A DNA stretch of 64,000 nucleotides from Hyphodiscus hymeniophilus (GCA_016508695.1 VNKQ01000003.1:310001-374000), one strand, 5' to 3'. Numbered from the stretch's first letter, positions 24,101 to 36,317 are shown. The notes: generated by a model from the sequence alone, not told the origin. Program-made: numbers and translations.

Positions 24101-24537
24101 GACCAAGGTCCTCTCCAAGATAACCCAGCTTTCGCTCCTGTAGACTCGCCACGTTATAGCCAGGAAAGTGATGATGCGGCCATCCCACCACCTATCACTC
24201 GCACTCGTACCGAAGATACTGGTGGAGCAGAACTCACAAATGTCACGAGCAACAGTCAAGATAGATGGGCCCAGATTCGCAAGAACGCTGCGGAGAGAGC
24301 GGCGTTGACTCAGAGACAAAGCGAGGAGCAGAGTCGTGGAGGACATAGCCAGAGGACTGACGGTGATGATGGAGGGGAAACCAGTGGGGAAGAGAGTGAG
24401 TCTAATTCCTCCAGTACTTTACCACTTACTGACGGATTGTAGCTATCGAATCTCGTGTAGCGAGAATCAAGGCTCGAGTTGCAGAGCTCACAGGCAATAT
24501 GGACGCTGGCGCTCCAGCCCCATCCATCCGAAGATAA
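21133..24537 (+). CDS. Msb1/Mug8-domain polarity protein
   Basis: About 1037 aa in six exons: 21133-21328, 21423-21568, 21618-21711, 21762-21990, 22042-24395 and 24443-24537. The last short exon supplies a charged helical tail (IESRVARIKARVAELTGN) missed if the large frame is read to its own stop at 24442. The N-terminal ~430 residues fit the Msb1/Mug8 domain (formerly DUF1708): LDTPFLLLPFRPTSDPSAA, VLCSVVKWCWSRLPGGVVSW, a loop with GGRKLSRLAGWWAFE and the LFFAYLRSLSP segment. Yeast Msb1 acts with Cdc42/Rho1 and glucan synthase at bud sites, and fission-yeast Mug8 is a relative. The C-terminal half is disordered, rich in Ser, Pro and Gln, with Lys-rich patches (GFRKMFGRNKNR, GFKKKSP) that could bind acidic lipids. 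A role in hyphal tip polarity is inferred. Confidence 0.88.
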
Positions 24538-25501
24538 CATTTCCGCACATAACACAAATTCAATACAACGCGCATCATTGCGACACAACGCCCTCTTAAC
24601 GGCCACATCTACGAAATACTCTCTCACGTCGAAAACTTCCATGAAAGCAATTATTGGTTTCTATAATACATTCTTGTCCAATTCGTCTCTCATACTCACA
24701 CTCCACAATCAAATCCTTCCCATGTTCATCATTTGGACGTCTACGGGTTTTGACGTGTCGGGTACTTTCTTTCTTCCGCGTTCCTTGAGATACCAAATAC
24801 GTCAGATTGCTAGCGATTCTCCCTGCACTGCTGGGGTTTGATAATTTTTGCACGGGGTTTGCGATTTTGGAGGATACCCACGACCTTATGGTGCGCTTAA
24901 TGTTTCAGTTATCGAAGACAAGAGTGGGTGGTGAAGATACGCTTGGTTGGAGGGTACGAAACGAGGGCGAGGCCAAAATTCTTGCCGAAACCTAGGGTAA
25001 AACAGATGATCAGGTTTTAGCTGTGCATGCGACAGTAGATACCAATCTAGCAAGCCATGAGCAATCAAGAAAGTTAATACAAATCATTTCGCCCTACGTA
25101 TGTCTATTGCTTTCTGTTCCATATCTTTTGCTCTCTGTTCAACCATTTCACCGTGCAAGTGCCGATGTTTCTCAGTTGATGCCTGTTGGCTTCTAGTGTT
25201 TGATTTGAGGGTTATGTGCTTAATAAAGCGTCCTGAGAAATGAGAGTGGAAATTTATATCATTTCAAATTATGCTATCAAAACGCAGGAACTCAATTTCT
25301 GGGGGTCATCGATTAGACGCTGAAATGATGAAATGAATGACAACCCTCTCGTCGCTTGATCATTTTCTTCAATTCAGGACTCAAAGCCAAGAGGAAACTT
25401 CGGCTCCACTGCTCCAATTCCTACTCGACACGAAAAGAAACCCAGTCCACAGGTCAATTTCAGGATCCAGTCCGTTCTGCCTTTAGACCATTCACCAAAA
25501 C
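24538..25501. other. Convergent spacer
   Basis: Holds the 3' flanks of the Msb1/Mug8 gene and of the unknown gene on the opposite strand. I see nothing else. Confidence 0.6.
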
Positions 25502-26418
25502 CTAACAAATGACACCAACCACACCCTCTCCGCACTCCTGGGCTTCCTTCAGGTTCGCCACCTTCTGAAACTTGATTTTCTTATGCGGAACCTCCATCGG
25601 AACCACGACATCCATCAGCACCGCGCCCACAAACTGGATCGACTGCCCGCATATAATGGCATGGAAGATATCCACCAAAGCCGCCTGTCTGGAATGGGCA
25701 ACCAGCAACTTGTACCACTCCATATTATTCTTCCCGCGCACCGCTATCACGAACTTCACGGCTTCCGTCCCGAACTTCTTCTCATCGCTCTTGAACACCC
25801 GGAGCGCATTGCCCAGCCGGACGAGCGTCGTGCTGCCTCGTCCCACGCGATCATACCCATCGTCGATATAGCGGGGATACTGATCGAACTCGTCATACGC
25901 GTTCCCCCGACGACCGCGCTTCTCCTTCTCGGGGCCGAAGTCGAACCTATAGCCGTCCCTCGTCGCCGTCACGCTCGGCTTGGGCACCCAGAGGTCCTGG
26001 GCCGCGACGCGGAAGATCCACGACGTGCGGTCCAGGTCGGCGGCCGCGAAGGCGTGGTTCGCGATGTACACCATCTGGTTGCTCGCCGTGTCGGCGCAGA
26101 TGTCGTCGTGCTTGATGAAGTCGTTGAGGGATTTCGTCGAGATTAGGTTGGGGACCTCGTGGATCCGTGTTGCGTACCCGCGGGGCGAGGGGGAGGGGAC
26201 CAGTCGCGTCCGCCGTGGTATGTATTGATACGGTTGTGGTAGGGAGAGGGAGAGCGCGAGTAGAAGCTCCTTGCCATATCATCCCTCTCTTTGGATCTCT
26301 CTTCGGCTGCATCGTCAGTGGGGCTCTGAGATGGCTCGTTGTCGCCTTGGGTTGCGGGGGACTCGATGATCTCTGGTTCATCGGTGATGGGCTCAGTGAC
26401 TACGGTAGCTTTGGCCAT
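25502..26418 (-). CDS. Fungal protein of unknown function, apparent frameshift
   Basis: I do not recognise the family. The first part, from the ATG at 26418, is acidic and Ser/Pro-rich and ends in a protein-like stretch SRSPSPYHNRINTYHGGRDW. The second part, in another frame, begins around 26195 with RGYATRIHEVPNLISTKSLN and continues without a break to the stop at 25502. It has mixed alpha/beta composition, including TSWIFRVAAQDLWVPKP, ALRVFKSDEKKFGTEAVKF and IFHAIICGQSIQF. The two frames meet in a C-rich run (26179-26200), and one missing base there would explain the break; I found no convincing intron that does. Whether the cause is an assembly error, a real mutation or an odd splice is open. 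No signal peptide or membrane segment is seen. Confidence 0.6.
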
Positions 26419-27775
26419 ATTGATCGTTTTTTATGTATTAAAGTTCAACTGAAATCTGGCATGGGAGAAAAAAAGATATTTCAAACTACAGAATGATATC
26501 GTGAAACGGGACCAACAAAAGTCTCGCAGAGTGCTGTAGTGGAAGCGTTATATACGACGCAATCCGGAACCAGAGTCTGGGCACGAGGATAGTCCAGCCA
26601 GGGCTGAGAGCAGAATTTCTGGAGTCATTGCTGCCTACTGATTACCCCTCAAGTGCTCATGGTGGAGATGTACTCGGTCTGGTGTAAGAAGCTGAAATCA
26701 AGCTTTGAGGTTATCCCGATTGGGCGTATCCCCGTTCGCTTGCAGGAGCTGCCTACTGTAATGGCCATGCATGGGCCCGAATTGTGAGGCTGCAACATTA
26801 TACTACCTTGATTTGGATAATGGGGAGAACATTTATGCGAATGAATGCAACTGAAAGCGATTCGTGAAAGGAAAATATATTAGAAGATTTGCGCGGCGGA
26901 GTGGGATTAGATAGGTCAACGTACGTTGTGTTGCACCTGAGACCTCCAGCGGGACCGACTAAAGATACACTCAAAAATGTGCCCATTGCCCTACCAAATG
27001 TATAACAAACTACATGGACTTCGGGTGATGAATATCAATGTCCTGAGAGCAATATACAGCAGCTATGCTGGCTTGGGCTCGATCACAGGTGGGATGAGAA
27101 GAGGAGAAAGCAATCGCTTCGACGGTCCCAGAGGAAATAAACCGGCACGAGGAATTATTGGGGTTGTGTTCTCTTGAATTCCATTGCAAATTGAACTCCA
27201 GACTTGTGTCCCTCAGTTTGAGTGGTAACTCCCAGTATTGAGGGTGTACACCCTATATAGACGCGGAGTTCTACAACCGCTGGATTTGGGTTCAATTAAT
27301 GGGAAGCTCAGGAGGTACATGCTTCTTTGCACGAACGGATCCACCAGCAGAGGTGGCACTTTCCACTAGGCCGCGCATCTCACTCTGTAAGTGAAGCATC
27401 CCCTATAATTTCTGATCCTGACATAGCTATTCCTTTTTTTCCGGTCCTTAACACTGTCTGTCCTTTATTGAATGAGAACCACCGGCGTGGGTATATGAAG
27501 GAGCATGCCGTCTGCAGGAAGCTTCCAAGTCCAAAGCCAACCAACATTGACTCTTCACATGCTTCTTCTAAAAAGCTGTAGGTCTTGCGAGAAATTCATG
27601 GTGTAATGTCACACTTGTGGGGAGATTCAAGACAAGGAAGACCAAGTCCGTTGAAAGAAGGAGGATTGAAGTTCAAGGACCTATGAGATCAGTTCCCAGG
27701 CGCTCATCTTCGCGAAATATTCTACCTATACCCAAAAGAAAGACATTACTCCAACACTCCAGATGTCTCTCGTCC
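26419..27775. other. 1.36-kb intergenic region
   Basis: Contains the promoter of the unknown gene and the 3' flank of the uracil-DNA glycosylase gene. I see no supportable gene, repeat or RNA. Confidence 0.6.
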
Positions 27776-28828
27776 CTAAATACCAGCCTCAACAGCTTTT
27801 ACACCCAAATCCCAATCAATTTCAGCACCCTCCCCATACGTCTTCACCAACCACTCATTTGTCTTCTTAAAATGCCCACACTCAAACCAGCCTCTACTCG
27901 CACTCAACGGACTCGGATGCACACTGAGCAACACGCAATGTCTCTTCTTATCCACCTTCGCGACTCTCTTCGCGGCCGGACTGCCCCAAGCTAAGAACAC
28001 GACCCCCATTGTTCTCTTCGCAGCCACGATATCTATGACCTTTTGTGTAAACTTTTCCCAGCCGTGATTCGCGTGTGAATTCGCCTCGTGGGCGCGGACC
28101 GTGAGGCAAGTGTTCAGGAGGAGGACGCCGCGGTCAGCCCAGGGCGTCAGAAGGCCGCCTTTGTTGGGAGGAGAGGTGAAAGACGGGTAGTCAATCTTGA
28201 GGCATTTGTAGATGTTGGCTAGGGAGGGAGGTGCGGGAGTTGGTGGCCGGACGGAGAAGGCGAGACCATGGGCTTGGTTTATATTGTGGTAGGGGTCTTG
28301 GCCCAGGACGACTGCTTTGACTGTGTTCAGAGGTGTGTGGCGAGACCTGGGGTTCAATTAGCTCTGCGAAGACTCGAGTTTCGTGAGAGAAGACTTGAGG
28401 GCAGTGAGGGGAGGAATCATTGGGAACGCAAACACGAACCACGAATATACATCCTCAGCAGGTGGAAAGATCTTCTTCCCCGCCTCATGTTCCTTCTTCA
28501 AGAATCTCTTCAGCTCCAGGAATCCACTGCTGGTGACTTCATCTTTCAGCTCCTTCAACCAACTCTCATGCAGCGTCCCAATCTCCAGTGCCAATAAATC
28601 CCTCTGCTCGTCAGTCAACTTCTTCACCCAAGCCTCCTTGTCAAATTTTACTGCAGAAGTAGCAGGAGCAGTAGGAGAAGATGGAACATCCTCGACTTTG
28701 GTTCCGGTGACTTTCTTGGTGCTAGAAACAACTTTTGGGGGCCCGAAGAATGAGGTAATAGAGCCATTGGCTTTAGGCTTCTTGGCATCTGAGAGAGCAG
28801 CTTCAGTGGCTTTGCGTTTAAGCGACAT
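27776..28828 (-). CDS. ung1: Uracil-DNA glycosylase, UNG family
   Basis: About 319 aa from the Met at 28828, in two exons (28828-28440 and 28346-27776). The 93-bp intron starts with an uncommon GTTCGT donor and splits the Trp codon of VYSW, joining it to SRHTPLNTVKAVVLGQDPYHN. The catalytic water-activating loop GQDPYH and the minor-groove loop HPSPLSA are both present, as is LLLNTCLTVR. The enzyme removes uracil from DNA in base excision repair. The N-terminus has basic nuclear-type patches (KRK, KKPK) and a SITSFF motif resembling a PCNA-binding box. An in-frame ATG 24 codons upstream (28900) could add a hydrophobic leader for a mitochondrial form. Confidence 0.95.
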
Positions 28829-29202
28829 GATTGCGAACGGACGGGAGATGAAGAGTATGAGAGACAGTGTGAAAATTGGAGAGCTGTTTATGGGGAGCAA
28901 TTGAGAGTGTCCCTGATTGCGGACATGACGAGTTGAACGGATGATACGCGATCGCGCTTTCAGGGGTCACACGCGAAGTCAGGAGGGCTGCATACAGTAC
29001 CACCTAAGCATTAAGGGGCAGCCTAATGATTTATTTCTTTTTGGGACGATGACTGAGTAAAGAGTATTAATGACTTCATTGTTGACTCATTATCTACCAT
29101 CTATAATACAGTTTCAAAAAAACGCCACAAATCGCTATGCTGAAATCAAGTGCCACCATGAGAGCTGGAAACCCCTTACGCCAAGATGAGGGAAGTTAGT
29201 AT
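28829..29202. other. Short spacer
   Basis: Promoter of the glycosylase gene and 3' flank of the carrier gene, both on the minus strand. Nothing else is seen. Confidence 0.55.
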
Positions 29203-30633
29203 TCATACAGCCGTTCGCTTCCGTTCCGCCCGCTCATTTGCTCCTCTGAAAGCCCTCTTTCCTACTTCGTAGGAACTGATCATAATCGCACAGGCTGGTG
29301 CTACCTTCAAGGTCCGGGGAATCCATCCTTTGAACAGACCCGACATGCCCTCCTCCTTGAAGATATGCGTCAAGAATCTCAACATCGACTGTTCCTCTGG
29401 GGCAAGACTTTTCGCTGTTCCTGAAGCCGGCGCACTTCCATCCACAAAGACCTGTTGCCTTGTCTTTCCTACATCAAATGGGGTCGTCAGAACTGAAGCA
29501 ACAGCACCAGATAAGGCTCCAGCAACAAAGCTGTCCATGAAGGTTGCCGTGTGGTTTTCACGACTCTGAGATCTGCTTCGAGCCCGACTCCGGGATCCAT
29601 CAACTTCCAGACTCCGCCCGCGACTTTTCTCTCGTGCTTCTGTCAAAATGCCCCTGATACTTTCGTAACCCCACCAATAAAGACCAGAGAATGGGACGTC
29701 TCTCCATAATGTCAAAGTCAATCCTCGCCAGAGAGATAGATATCCGTGGGAGGCGATCATTTCTCCTACTCCTTTGAAAGTCTCGGCAAAATGAGCTCCT
29801 CCTGTAGATCGACTTGCTTGCATTCTGGTTCTGAACATCTCGATAGGACTGACAACTCCTGCAGCAAGAATCCTAGCCATACCACCTGCCACAAGCGGGG
29901 AGTAGTTATCAGAGAGCATTCGATTGATGGGACTGTTACTATTGAATCGAAGCCAGTCATATCCAGTGAAGTAGATGATGTTGGCAGGTACGGTCATTGC
30001 CAGCGTTGGAGACAGGCCACGCCATAGTGTGGTTACTCCTTCATTCCGAGCAATCTTTCGTAATCCCTCAAAGGTGGACGTGAAGGTCCTTCTCTGTGTC
30101 TCCTCCACAGCACATTCCCCTCCACCCAGGGCCAATTCGCCCGTTTTTGGTGCTGCGAGACAATATTCGGCATTGTTGGTTGCAAAGAAGACCTCTCTGC
30201 AACATGCAGTGACTCCGAGATTCGGTGGGAGGTTTTTGAAAGCTTGCGGGGAAGTTGCTCCGAGCCGCGATATCGTCGCGAGAGGGCTTTGTGATGCTGG
30301 TTGAGATTGAAGACGAACTCGGACGACATCAAGAGGAGTGACTGTTGTTTAGATAGTCAGACATTGCAGTCTCAGATCGACATTGGTTTGCTGCTTACCC
30401 AAGAGAGAAGTCAATAAACTTCCAGACATCGCAGAGAGCATCTTTTGCCCTGCTGTGATTTCCACATCCACATCATCGTTGTCGCCAGACATGGCTATGG
30501 TTGATGAAACTCCAGGTATGAGGTTATCCCCATGTATTCTGTCATGACCTTGACCTCCAAACGCCCTATGACTCTCGAAAGGCGTGGCGACTTTGTCGTC
30601 CGATAAAGGCTCGCGGTCCCAATGACCTGACAT
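29203..30633 (-). CDS. mtm1: Mitochondrial carrier, Mtm1/SLC25A39-40 type
   Basis: About 457 aa in two exons (30633-30399 and 30341-29203). The 57-bp intron splits the first carrier signature, and joining gives SLLTSLLVTPLDVVRVRLQ. Three carrier signatures are present (TPLDVVRVRLQ, SPIEMFRTRMQ, TPFDVGKTRQQ), giving the expected six-helix inner-membrane fold. Between helices 1 and 2 there is a long matrix loop with Cys125, Cys126, Cys139 and Cys155, typical of the Mtm1/SLC25A39 branch, which in animals imports glutathione and in yeast affects manganese/iron use by Sod2. A Ser/Arg-rich insert (SRSRARSRSQSR) precedes the third repeat. The start is the first Met of a hydrophilic N-terminal extension. 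It is divergent from the F-box gene. Confidence 0.88.
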
Positions 30634-30994
30634 CAGCGTTCCTATTTGGCAGGTCGAGTAGAAGATTGTGAGCGTTTGCACGTTTACATTTGCGTCTGCA
30701 ATTGCGCAACACCTTATTGTTGAGAACTTGTCGATGTTGAGTCTATGATGTAGTAGTAAAAAATAAAGATCAACCACCAGAACTTAAGCCGAGCTCCCAA
30801 GTATGCAGCACCACGGAAGAAGCCTAGACCCTCCTGATCTACAAGGATAAGAGGAATAATACAGCACTCGCGTGCGATGACGGCGCCGATAAGGTAAGCT
30901 AACTCCGAGGCGAGTTCGATATCAAACCTACCTAGCAATACCTAAACATCAGTCGCTCGTTTTACTAGATTGTACACAACAACACGAATCTAAC
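30634..30994. promoter_or_regulatory. Compact divergent promoter, carrier / F-box gene
   Basis: Only 361 bp separate the start codons of the two divergent genes, so they must share a bidirectional control region including both leaders. No specific site is assigned. Confidence 0.6.
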
Positions 30995-32558
30995 ATGGAA
31001 GAATCGGGCGAAGAACTAGAGTCGTTCCGACGGAAGTGGAAGGAAGAAGTTTCAGCAAGAACGAAAGGAGAAGTGAAGAAGGCGCCAAATGCCGAGCCAT
31101 CCAGCTCTTCGAGAAGACCTCAACCTGCTCCGCGGTTAGGTACAGATAGGGTGTTGAAACAAGTCGCAGAAGAAGACGATGCTTTTGATGGAGTAAGCGG
31201 CTTGCCAAGCGATGGGTTTGGAGACGACATTGGCGGTAGCTCCAGCTCCATATCCAAAGAGCCTCAAAGTGCTATAGAACACTATGAGAAAGCAGTGGAG
31301 AGAGAAGTGCAAGGGAGCCTTGGGGATAGCCTCAATCACTATCGCAAGGCATTCAAGGTATATTCCCATTGGCCCTGGTGTACCCTTCACGGCTGACTTT
31401 GGGACTCTTTAGCTAGACCACAAAGTTGATCAGAAGTACAAACAGAAACACTTTCCACCCTCCTACTTCGCGTCAAAACTTACGAATCCAAACCCCTCAA
31501 ATGCCTCTGCCACAGTACCCAATACCGCTCACCATTCCCTCCAAGGGCCCCCACAAACTGTCAAAGACCTCATTGCTGGATTTGCAGGTCTTTCAATCGG
31601 ACCGGCACCACCTCTAATCGAGGGAACAGATGCGTCGCCCTGTCCTATGGCTGATCTACCAGAAGAGATATTGATTGGAATATTTAAAGAAGTGGCTATC
31701 TTGGACGTAGCATCTTTTGTCAGACTTGCTCAGGTCTGCAAGAGAATGGCATATCTCGTAGCAAGAGAAGACCAGGTTTGGAAACGAATATGCATTGGCT
31801 CCGAGTTGGGATTTGGAGCTATGCACTACGAATGGCAGCGGGAAATCAATGGGCAGCCACTCGAAGAGGAAGACCCCCAGTCGACGGATGAGTGTGATGA
31901 CGACAACACAGTCTCTGAGAGTCCAGAAAGACTCAGCAAAGAGGCTATCACGGATTCATTGCTCCACGGCGTATATTCCTCCTGGCAACAAATGTTCCGA
32001 CTTAGACCCCGGATACGCTTCAACGGCTGTTACATCTCCTACATCAACTACATGCGTCCTGGTATGGCCTCTCCATCCCAAGTATCATGGGCCACTCCCG
32101 TCCACATCATAACGTACTACCGCTATCTTCGATTTTTCCGTGACGGTACAGTCATAAGCCTGCAAACCACCTCCGAGCCTGCAGACGTTGTACATCATCT
32201 CACTAAGGAGCTTCTTGAAACGCACCGTGACGGGGCAATGTCTCACTTGCCATCCGTCGTCATGCAACAAGCATTGCGAGGTCGTTGGCGTCTGTCTACT
32301 ACAACAGACAACCCTTCAGCGGATCTCAAGGATGCCGAAGGCGATGTTTTAGTGGATACTGAAGCCCCGTATCCAAAGTATATATTCCGCATGGAGTTGA
32401 GTCTGCGGACTGCGGGGAAGGGAGCAAAGAACAATAAGTTGGCATGGAAGGGCTTTTGGTATTATAACAAGCTGACGCATGACTTAGAGGAGTTCACTCT
32501 TCGAAACGATAGGGCATTTATTTGGAGTAGAGTGAAGAGCTATGGTAACGGCGCATGA
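30995..32558 (+). CDS. pof7: F-box protein, Hrt3/Pof7/FBXO9 type
   Basis: About 502 aa in two exons (30995-31357 and 31413-32558). The 55-bp intron joins HYRKAFK to LDHKVDQKYKQ. The N-terminal part contains a TPR-like helical pair (AIEHYEKAVEREVQGSLGDS, LNHYRKAFKLD). The F-box begins at DLPEEILIGIFKEV (encoded from about 31650) with VRLAQVCKRMAYLV. The C-terminal half has the conserved FBXO9/Hrt3 features: RPRIRFNGCYIS, YYRYLRFFRDGTV and the KGFWYYNKL and FTLRNDRAFIWSRVKSY ends. It should be the substrate receptor of an SCF ubiquitin ligase through Skp1; the substrates are unknown. Confidence 0.92.
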
Positions 32559-34131
32559 TTGCTCTGTGTTAAACGCATGAAATGATAGAGATGATAATGA
32601 TATAGCTTTACCTGGGAGATGGTTCACCATACGGGAGGCTCATTGTTGAGTTCACATTCACGATGCAGTGGCATCCGTTTATCGAATATCTCTCACTGAG
32701 CAGTCTCCGCAGAGATAATAGGGCAGCCTGAAAGGAAAGTAGCCTCAATTAAAAGAGCTCGGAGGATTTTGATGGATGGTCTTGCAAGCATGATCAACGC
32801 CCAAGATGCAGTATGGAAACGTTCGAAGAGTTAAACGAACGAACTCAGACTCCTGGCTGCTGGCTGCTGGCATGTCATTCGAACGACTGGGTCCCGGTCC
32901 GCGGTAGACTTTCGTGTCCCTGTTGGCTTGTAGAGTTACTGTAAGGCCATGTGGAGATTTCAGTCATGGTGAAAAGATTCGGCCAAGGCTTTCTAATTCA
33001 GCCACTCCATCTACAGGTTCTTCGATAACGAATGCAAGCGGTCTACCTGAACAAGAATAAAACAGCGAAGTTCACAGTGCGTGTGATTTGTAACCGATCT
33101 AGCAAGCCAGTGCTGCAGTTCTTAGTATGTTACACTCAAGCAAATACCAAATCCTGGTATCGCATAGCGTGAGTACTGGAGATAACTCCTCCCCAAAGCT
33201 GGGAATGAGGCTAGAAAACCGACGAGCTGTCACAACTTCGCTTTCTTTGAGCTCGCATTTGAAGGCCTACTATTAATAAGTTTTTACTGTCGTCGCTGTG
33301 AGCTGCCACCACCACCACCAGCGTAAGTGTGGCGGCGCCGCTGTGCGCAACCATTGGCGGCAGAATCAGCAGGGTCGGGAGCGATAAGGCAAGCATTTGG
33401 CAGCACGATAAGTATCGACGTAGTGCTAGCGAGACTCCAGGAGGAGTGTCTGATGTGAGTAATCCGCAAGAGGACACAGAGCCGGCAGTAGAAAGCCCAG
33501 GAAGTCGAGGTCAGATCATGTGTTTGTGTTTTCCGCCATTAAATGAGTAAGCTCAAAGTATCGATACACTACTATCGCGAGTCCAAGAGAGGTGACTTGT
33601 GCTAGAAGGCTGCAAAAACATCGTAAATGGACCAGGAAAACTGATACATTGTTGGAAGCGAAATCGCGACCTGGAGAAAATACCGCTATGCAAGGCTTGT
33701 GCTGACTCCAGCCTCGCAAAGGCTACTCAGAGCGGGAGCGTAGGAGAAGGTCGATTGGTCACCTTTTGGGAAAGGCGGGAAGCTGTCAGGGGGGTAAGGA
33801 CAATATCTTGGCAGCACGTACAAAGCATATCGGCCAATAACTACCTCACCAGCCTTATCTCAAATGCATGATCATGCAAAGACCTGGACCACCACCGACA
33901 GGCGGGGTACATTGCGACCTTACTATACGGAAAAGATCTTTGAGTATGAAGAGATGAGCTCCAGTTCAAGTAGCGCAAAAATGTGGCTACCGATAAGAGA
34001 TCGGCATTCGCAGCATGAGTGGTCCTAATTGAGATGCCGAAGCTTTATTTAACTCTCGTTCTCCCCGTCAATCTGGCTATAATCTGCAGTTGCTTCATAT
34101 GCTGTAGTCTATTCCTTCAGACTTTCCGACC
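32559..34131. other. 1.57-kb intergenic region
   Basis: Between two + strand genes. Short frames of 90 aa or less with no coding character. Presumably the 3' flank of the F-box gene and the promoter of the permease. I see no repeat or RNA. Confidence 0.6.
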
Positions 34132-36317
34132 ATGGCACCCGATCAGAGTCCACAAAAACATATCATCGATGAGGCTACGCTCCATGTCACATCAATCTTC
34201 CAAAAGACAGGCGAGCATGCGGTCACCGATCATACCGCTGATGCGGATGAGGAGGTGCTCGGCGCTTTGGGTTATAAGCAGGAATTTAAGCGGTCAGTCG
34301 ATCGAGGTTTTGTGCGTCCGAGTACGACTGATAGAGCCAGTGACTTTACCTGGATAGAATCCTTCGCTGTTTCTTTCTCCGTGCTTGGTCTCCTCCCCTC
34401 TGTCGCATCTACTTTGGGATACAATCTCGGATACTCAGGTCAAGCCGGCTCCGTCTGGTACGCAATCCCGTCTTTCCTAATATTCAAATTATGTGCAAAG
34501 AGTCAGCTGTCTCGAATGCTCGACGCTTGATCCAATTGCAGTTTGTAAAAAGCCGTGACTAAAACCCGCGTGCAGGGGATGGATTGTAGCTGCCGTCATG
34601 ATTCAAAGTGTAGTCTTTGGCATGGCTGAGCTGTGTTCAAGTATGCCAACAGCTGGTGGTCTCTATTATGCATCGGCAGTTCTCGCACCTGATGGGTGGG
34701 GTCCTTTTGCGTCCTGGGTGAGCATCCATCCCTATTAAAATAGAAAGGAAGGGAGCTAACCGCTACGTAGTGCGTTGGGTGGTCGAACTTCCTTGGTATG
34801 TAAAGGCCTCACCCACATGACTGAAGCGGCACTCACATTGATCCAGGATTTAGCACTGGCCCTTGCTCTGTCAACTATGCCCTCGCAGCAATGATTCTAG
34901 CGGCCGCTGAGATCTCTAACCCAGACTATGTGCCTCAGACTTGGCATCTGTATTTGGTATTCCTCTTCTTACTTGTTATACAAGGTCTTTTGGCGATGAA
35001 CGCTACCAAAATCTTGGGCTACATCAACATCGTCGGCACAATCGCCAATCTTGCCGTGCTTGTGATATTCCTCATTTGGCTTCCGGCAGGTTCTATCAAT
35101 CGTCCTAGGTATGCACTCCGCACAAATACTGAACGGTTCTGACAGATCTAGATTCAACGACAATCACACAGTCTGGGTGGATATTCAGAACGGTACAGAA
35201 TGGCCCACCGGATGGGCATTCATCATGGGCTTTCTGACAGTCATCTGGACGATGTCAGGATATGATACACCTTTCCATCTCAGCGAGGAATGTTCTAACG
35301 CCAACATCGCGGGTCCAAGGGCCATCATTATGACGGGCCAGCTGGGAATGTACCTTGGATTCGCCATCATATTGGTTATTGCATACACGGTCAGGGATGT
35401 CACTGATGTCGTTGCTGGAGCCTATGGACAGCCCATGGCTAGTCTTTGCGTCCAGGTCTTAGGGAAGAACCCAGGTCTGGCAATGTTTGCACTGAACATC
35501 GTGGCTCAATTTTTCGTGGGCCAAGGCTGCACTATTGCTTCCTCACGGGTGGTGTTTGCGTACTCCAGAGACGGTGCAATTCCTGGCAGCAGATGGTGGA
35601 GTAAGGTAAACGCAAGAACTCGAACCCCAGTCAACAGTGTCTGGTTTGTTCTTGCTATTGGTGCTCTCTTGGGTCTGTTGATGTTTGCAAGTCCTGTGGC
35701 GATTGGCGCAGTCTTCAGCATTGGTGCAATTGCACAATACATTGCTTTCACTACCCCGCTTGCCCTAAAGTTGTTCTTTGCTGGAGATAAGTTCAAACCC
35801 GGTGAGTCAATCGCTCTGATCTGCTCACAAAAATAAAACTGAGTCGCAAATAGGTCCTTGGAACCTTGGTCGATGGTCGAGCCCCGTTGGTGCAGTGGCT
35901 GTTGCATGGTTGCTGGTAATTGTTCCAGCTCTGTGCTTTCCAGCAGTCAAAGGCAAAGATCTCAATGACCTGACTATGAACTACAGTGAGTGATCTCCTG
36001 CAATAATCGAGTTTCCACTAACGATGTTTAGCTTGCCTCATCTATGGTGGAACTGTAAGCTCAACCAATATTTTCTGATTCTTCCTGGCAACCCTCTCCA
36101 AAGCACTTGCAAAAATATCTGATAGCGTTAATGTCATTGATTCAATCACTGCTAACAAGCCGAAAAGATGTTGTTCGCATTACTGTACTATGCACTCAGC
36201 GCACGCAAGTGGTTCAAAGGTCCACGTGTCAACGTCGAACACCTCATCTACACCGATGCCGTGGAGAGCGCTGGGTCTGTCAGCGATAATGTTGACAGAG
36301 TGCCGGAGAAAGTTTAA
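34132..36317 (+). CDS. GABA/choline-type amino-acid permease (APC family)
   Basis: About 569 aa over eight exons: 34132-34457, 34576-34717, 34771-34795, 34847-35108, 35152-35801, 35854-35985, 36032-36054 and 36168-36317. All junctions keep frame and rebuild the family: ALGYKQEFKR, then SFSVLGLLPSVASTLGYNLG, GWIVAAVMIQS, MAELCSSMPTAGGLYYASAV, GWSNFLGFSTGPCSVNYAL, and the hallmark TMSGYDTPFHLSEECSNANI. About twelve hydrophobic segments are visible. Relatives are fungal GABA, choline and other amine permeases (Uga4/Hnm1 group) of the plasma membrane; the exact substrate is not predictable. Exon 5 has two possible acceptors six bases apart (35145 or 35151), differing by two residues. Exons 3 and 7 are only 25 and 23 nt. 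Confidence 0.88.

Noticed and set aside
28383..28904. 173-aa open frame on the + strand
   Set aside because: Antisense to the uracil-DNA glycosylase first exon.
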